A DNA stretch of 8,855 nucleotides, from assembly GCA_013214715.1 (NCBI GenBank), contig JABSSB010000065.1:1-8855 (forward strand), given 5' to 3'. Source of the DNA: Paracoccaceae bacterium. Its GTDB lineage: Bacteria; Pseudomonadota; Alphaproteobacteria; Rhodobacterales; Rhodobacteraceae. The notes below the pieces were generated by a model. It made no database searches and was not told the DNA's origin. It saw only the letters and a program-made list of their open reading frames with translations. This document shows, one piece after another, positions 6,846-8,855 of the stretch. A program made the translations under genes and the position numbers. Positions within the stretch are counted from its first letter, which is position 1. Every line of letters begins with the position of its first letter.

Positions 6846-6874
6846 TTGACTCAATGCGGCTGTCGGATTTTCAT
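6846..6874 (+). promoter_or_regulatory. Possible promoter for hpf-ptsN with a near-palindrome at the -35
   Basis: TTGACT (6846-6851) and TTTCAT (6869-6874) are 17 bases apart: 5 of 6 and 4 of 6 matches to the sigma-70 consensus. Transcription would start near 6881, giving a leader of about 160 bases before hpf. ATTGA-C-TCAAT (6845-6855), a perfect 5-bp inverted repeat, overlaps the -35 and could be an operator. The rest of the gap (6796-7040) holds no gene; a weak CCAAG/CTTGG hairpin at 6814-6832 follows lptB. Heat-shock or stress sigma promoters, known for hpf in related bacteria, were not recognised. Confidence 0.3.
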
Positions 6875-7031
6875 TGGAACATGACTCGACCGATTGTCCC
6901 TCTGCGTCACAGTCCAGCCTGCGAAACTCGGGCCGCGTTGATGCAGGACAAGGCCGGGTTGTTCCTCGTCTGACATAATGATCCCGCCCTTTTTCCAGGA
7001 CCAAGATCGTGCTGTCAGCGTCGCGCAAATG

Positions 7032-7036
7032 GGAGG
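7032..7036 (+). promoter_or_regulatory. Ribosome binding site that sets the hpf start
   Basis: GGAGG lies four bases before the ATG at 7041, favouring this start over an in-frame ATG at 6978 that lacks such a site. Confidence 0.7.
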
Positions 7037-7040
7037 TGTT

Positions 7041-7604
7041 ATGAGATATCAGGTCAGCGGAAAACAGATCGACATTGGCAATGCGCTTCAAGTTCATGTG
7101 GAACAGGAGCTTGGAGCCGTGATCGAAAAATATGCGCAGCGCCCAACGGATGCGTTGGTCGTGTTTTCACGCTCTGGCCATGAGTTCGTCTGCGAAACCG
7201 TTGTGCATCTGTCGACAGGTCTAACCGCCCAGGCACGGGCCACTGCCAACGAAATCTACGCTGCTTTCGAAGGGTGTGCCGAAAAAATGGACAAGCAACT
7301 GCGGCGTTATAAGCGCAGGTTGAAGGACCATCACAAGGATCGCAGCGAACCGGTTGCGCTTTTCGGTGCTTCCTCCTATATCCTCGCCGCCGAGGAACAA
7401 AGCGAAGAATCCGAGCCGGAATCACTTCAACCTATCATCGTTGCTGAAATGGAAACCAAGATCCCGTCTTTGTCGGTGGGTGAGGCCGTGATGCAGATGG
7501 AATTGGCTGGGGCCCCCGTGCTGGTTTTTCGCAACGAAGGCAAAGACGGGTTGAACGTGGTGTATCGCCGGGAAGACGGCAATATCGGCTGGATTGATCC
7601 GTAA
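7041..7604 (+). CDS. hpf: Long-form ribosome hibernation promoting factor
   Basis: A 187-residue cytosolic protein. Residues 1-98 form the HPF/YfiA domain (MRYQVSGKQIDIGNALQVHV at the start, basic helix MDKQLRRYKRRLKDHHKD near 83-100), which binds the small subunit in the mRNA/tRNA channel. After an acidic linker (about 117-128, EEQSEESEPE), residues 129-187 form the C-terminal domain of long HPFs, with IPSLSVGEAVMQMEL and a closing VVYRREDGNIGWIDP. In long HPFs that domain dimerises and joins two 70S ribosomes into inactive 100S particles. The start at 7041 matches the family N-terminus and has a GGAGG upstream; the 21-residue extension possible from 6978 does not resemble the family. Thirty bases separate it from ptsN, so the two are likely co-transcribed. 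A leader of about 245 bases after lptB suggests a promoter of its own. Confidence 0.94.
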   Translation: MRYQVSGKQIDIGNALQVHVEQELGAVIEKYAQRPTDALVVFSRSGHEFVCETVVHLSTGLTAQARATANEIYAAFEGCAEKMDKQLRRYKRRLKDHHKDRSEPVALFGASSYILAAEEQSEESEPESLQPIIVAEMETKIPSLSVGEAVMQMELAGAPVLVFRNEGKDGLNVVYRREDGNIGWIDP

Positions 7605-7623
7605 CTTAGAATTTACCGGTCCC

Positions 7624-7628
7624 GAGGA
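7624..7628 (+). promoter_or_regulatory. Ribosome binding site of ptsN
   Basis: GAGGA ends six bases before the ATG at 7635 and supports that start. A competing TTG at 7671, closer to the usual family N-terminus, has a GGAG nine bases upstream. Confidence 0.55.
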
Positions 7629-7634
7629 TAAGAC

Positions 7635-8135
7635 ATGCCTCTGAACCGAGGCATAGTGGAGTATTCGGGCTTGAACCTGTCCAATATCCTGAAACCCGAA
7701 GCCGTGCGTGTCATCCACGCGGTTTCGAGTAAGAAGCGCCTGTTTCAGGACGTTGCCGATCTGGCAGCGTCCTCCTACGGTTTGACGCCAGCACCCGTCT
7801 GCGATGCCTTGCTGGACCGCGAAGGCTTGGGCCCGACAGGTGTGGGACATGGTGTGGCTTTGCCGCATGCCCGCATCGATGAGGTCAGCGCTGTCTGTGG
7901 TGTGATGGTTTTGCTCGAAACGCCGCTGGATTTCGGCGCTGCCGATCGTCAACCCGTCGATATCGCGTTTACGCTCTTTGCGCCTGAGGATTCCGGTGTC
8001 GAACATCTCAAGGCCCTGGCCTTGGTGTCGCGGACATTGCGCGATCACACACTCTGCACCAAATTGCGCGCCAACCCCGATCCATCGACGCTCTACGCGA
8101 TTTTGACCGAAGGGCAATCAGTCCAGGCGGCTTGA
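7635..8135 (+). CDS. ptsN: PtsN, EIIA-Ntr of the nitrogen phosphotransferase system
   Basis: A 166-residue EIIA domain protein (PTS fructose/mannitol type). The active-site region GPTGVGHGVALPHARID (66-82) includes H78 in ALPHAR, the residue phosphorylated by NPr (PtsO). Further signatures are the LDFGAADRQPVDIAFTLFAP strand region and the HLKALALVSRTLRD helix. EIIA-Ntr does not transport sugar; its phosphorylation state signals nitrogen and potassium status, acting on targets such as potassium transporters and sensor kinases. The family usually begins near residue 13 here (LNLSNILKPEAV), so the first 12 residues may be an extension or the true start may be the TTG at 7671. It follows hpf by 30 bases, a conserved pairing in proteobacteria, and is closed by a strong terminator. 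Confidence 0.94.
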   Translation: MPLNRGIVEYSGLNLSNILKPEAVRVIHAVSSKKRLFQDVADLAASSYGLTPAPVCDALLDREGLGPTGVGHGVALPHARIDEVSAVCGVMVLLETPLDFGAADRQPVDIAFTLFAPEDSGVEHLKALALVSRTLRDHTLCTKLRANPDPSTLYAILTEGQSVQAA

Positions 8136-8152
8136 AGCGGTGTTTAAAGAAT

Positions 8153-8179
8153 AAGCCCCGCTGTTAGCGGGGCTTTTTT
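8153..8179 (+). terminator. Intrinsic terminator after ptsN, likely bidirectional
   Basis: AAGCCCCGCT (8153-8162) pairs perfectly over 10 bp with AGCGGGGCTT (8166-8175), with a GTT loop and a run of six T (8174-8179). It lies 17 bases after the ptsN stop. On the minus strand the same stem follows the galU stop and leads into TTATTCTTT, a weaker T-rich tail, so it probably ends both convergent transcripts. Confidence 0.92.
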
Positions 8180-8193
8180 ATCATAGCTTGAGA

Positions 8194-8855
8194 TTACACC
8201 GCGCCGCTATCAGCAAGATCACGCAGATATCCCTGAAGATCGCCCTTCAGTTCATCGCGGGCCAGTGCAAAGGCCACGGTCGCCTGCAGATACCCAGCCT
8301 TGCTTCCGCAATCGAACCGCGTGCCTTCAAACCTATAGCCATAGACGCCTTCATCACCTGAAATCTGATCGGCAATCGCATCGGTCAACTGAATTTCGCC
8401 CCCTGCGCCAACCTTGCCACTTCCCAACGCCTTCATGACATTCGGGCTGAGAATGTAACGACCGATAACAGCCATATTGGACGGTGCCTCTTCAGGTTTC
8501 GGCTTTTCCACCATGCCGCCGACCTTCATCACCGGATCCCCATTGGGGACAACGTCAAGCACACCATAGGAGGACGTCTTTTCATGAGGGACTTCCATCG
8601 CGGCCACCATATTGCCGCCGGTTTCTTCATAAGCTTCGACCATTTGCTGCAAGCAGGGTTTGTCCCCAGCGATGACGTCATCCGGCAGGATCACAGCGAA
8701 AGGTTCGTCCTCGGCCATGACCCGATGTGCGCACCACACCGCATGGCCCAGACCCAAAGCCGAATGCTGGCGGATATAAGCAATCGCCCCGCTTTCCATA
8801 TTGGTGGCCTGAAGCGTTTCAAGCAAATCGGTCTTGCCGCGTTCTTCAAGCGTCT
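8194..8855 (-). CDS. galU: GalU, UTP-glucose-1-phosphate uridylyltransferase (C-terminal part, runs off right edge)
   Basis: The frame is open from the right edge to a TAA at 8194-8196, giving the last 219 codons or so of a protein normally about 300 long. The nucleotide-binding N-terminus (GxGTR motif) lies outside the window. Visible family segments are ALGLGHAVWCAH, the VILPDDVI metal/sugar-site region, VEKPKPEEAPSNMAVIGRYI, GGEIQLTDAI and GTRFDCGSKAGYLQATV. The enzyme makes UDP-glucose from UTP and glucose-1-phosphate, a precursor for LPS core, exopolysaccharide and osmoadaptive sugars. A TTG inside the frame at 8824-8826 is not the start: upstream codons (LEERGKTDLLE) continue the family sequence. 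It converges on ptsN with a shared terminator. Confidence 0.94.
   Translation of the reverse strand, partial: TLEERGKTDLLETLQATNMESGAIAYIRQHSALGLGHAVWCAHRVMAEDEPFAVILPDDVIAGDKPCLQQMVEAYEETGGNMVAAMEVPHEKTSSYGVLDVVPNGDPVMKVGGMVEKPKPEEAPSNMAVIGRYILSPNVMKALGSGKVGAGGEIQLTDAIADQISGDEGVYGYRFEGTRFDCGSKAGYLQATVAFALARDELKGDLQGYLRDLADSGAV

Noticed and set aside
6842..6855. FNR/FnrL-like box (TTGAT...TCAA) upstream of hpf
   Set aside because: The half-sites TTGA and TCAA are separated by five bases; the FNR consensus TTGAT-N4-ATCAA needs six. The spacing is wrong.
6978..7040. Longer HPF reading from an ATG at 6978
   Set aside because: The extension does not resemble HPF, and GGAGG stands directly before the ATG at 7041.
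7422..8117. Minus-strand open frame of 231 codons opposite hpf and ptsN
   Set aside because: Both plus-strand genes carry clear family motifs; the reverse translation shows no domain and is His/Gln/Arg-rich, as shadow frames are.

Overview
The window looks like a chromosomal segment of a marine alphaproteobacterium, most likely from Rhodobacterales (Roseobacter group). Three things suggest this. The order nrnC-lptC-lptA-lptB-hpf-ptsN is an alphaproteobacterial arrangement. The proteins have a Roseobacter-like character, including a DmdC-type acyl-CoA dehydrogenase. Base composition is moderately GC-rich in the genes, with an AT-rich dip near the left end. The assignment is by recognition; no search was run.

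Layout, left to right. Positions 1-122 (minus) hold what looks like the 5' end of a HAD-family hydrolase running off the left edge. Positions 123-531 have no gene I can support and include an AT-rich stretch. Positions 532-1404 (plus) encode a secreted protein built from two copies of a PilJ-type sensor module. A hairpin at 1413-1442 separates it from a convergent minus-strand pair: an acyl-CoA dehydrogenase (2418-4151) followed 71 bases later by a YghU-type glutathione S-transferase (1456-2346).

A divergent 155-base gap leads into a tight plus-strand operon: nrnC (dinucleotidase), lptC, lptA and lptB (LPS transport). The gaps are 12 and 3 bases, then a 1-base overlap. After a 245-base gap come hpf (long ribosome hibernation factor) and ptsN (EIIA-Ntr). 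A strong intrinsic terminator (8153-8179) ends ptsN and faces the convergent galU, which runs off the right edge.

Functionally, the plus-strand block joins the end of RNA decay, LPS export to the outer membrane, ribosome dimerisation in stationary phase and the nitrogen phosphotransfer system. In many proteobacteria rpoN lies between lptB and hpf; here there is none. I found no CRISPR, transposon, phage, defence or toxin-antitoxin genes. Most of the window is ordinary core genome. The least explained parts are the tandem PilJ protein and the 123-531 gap.
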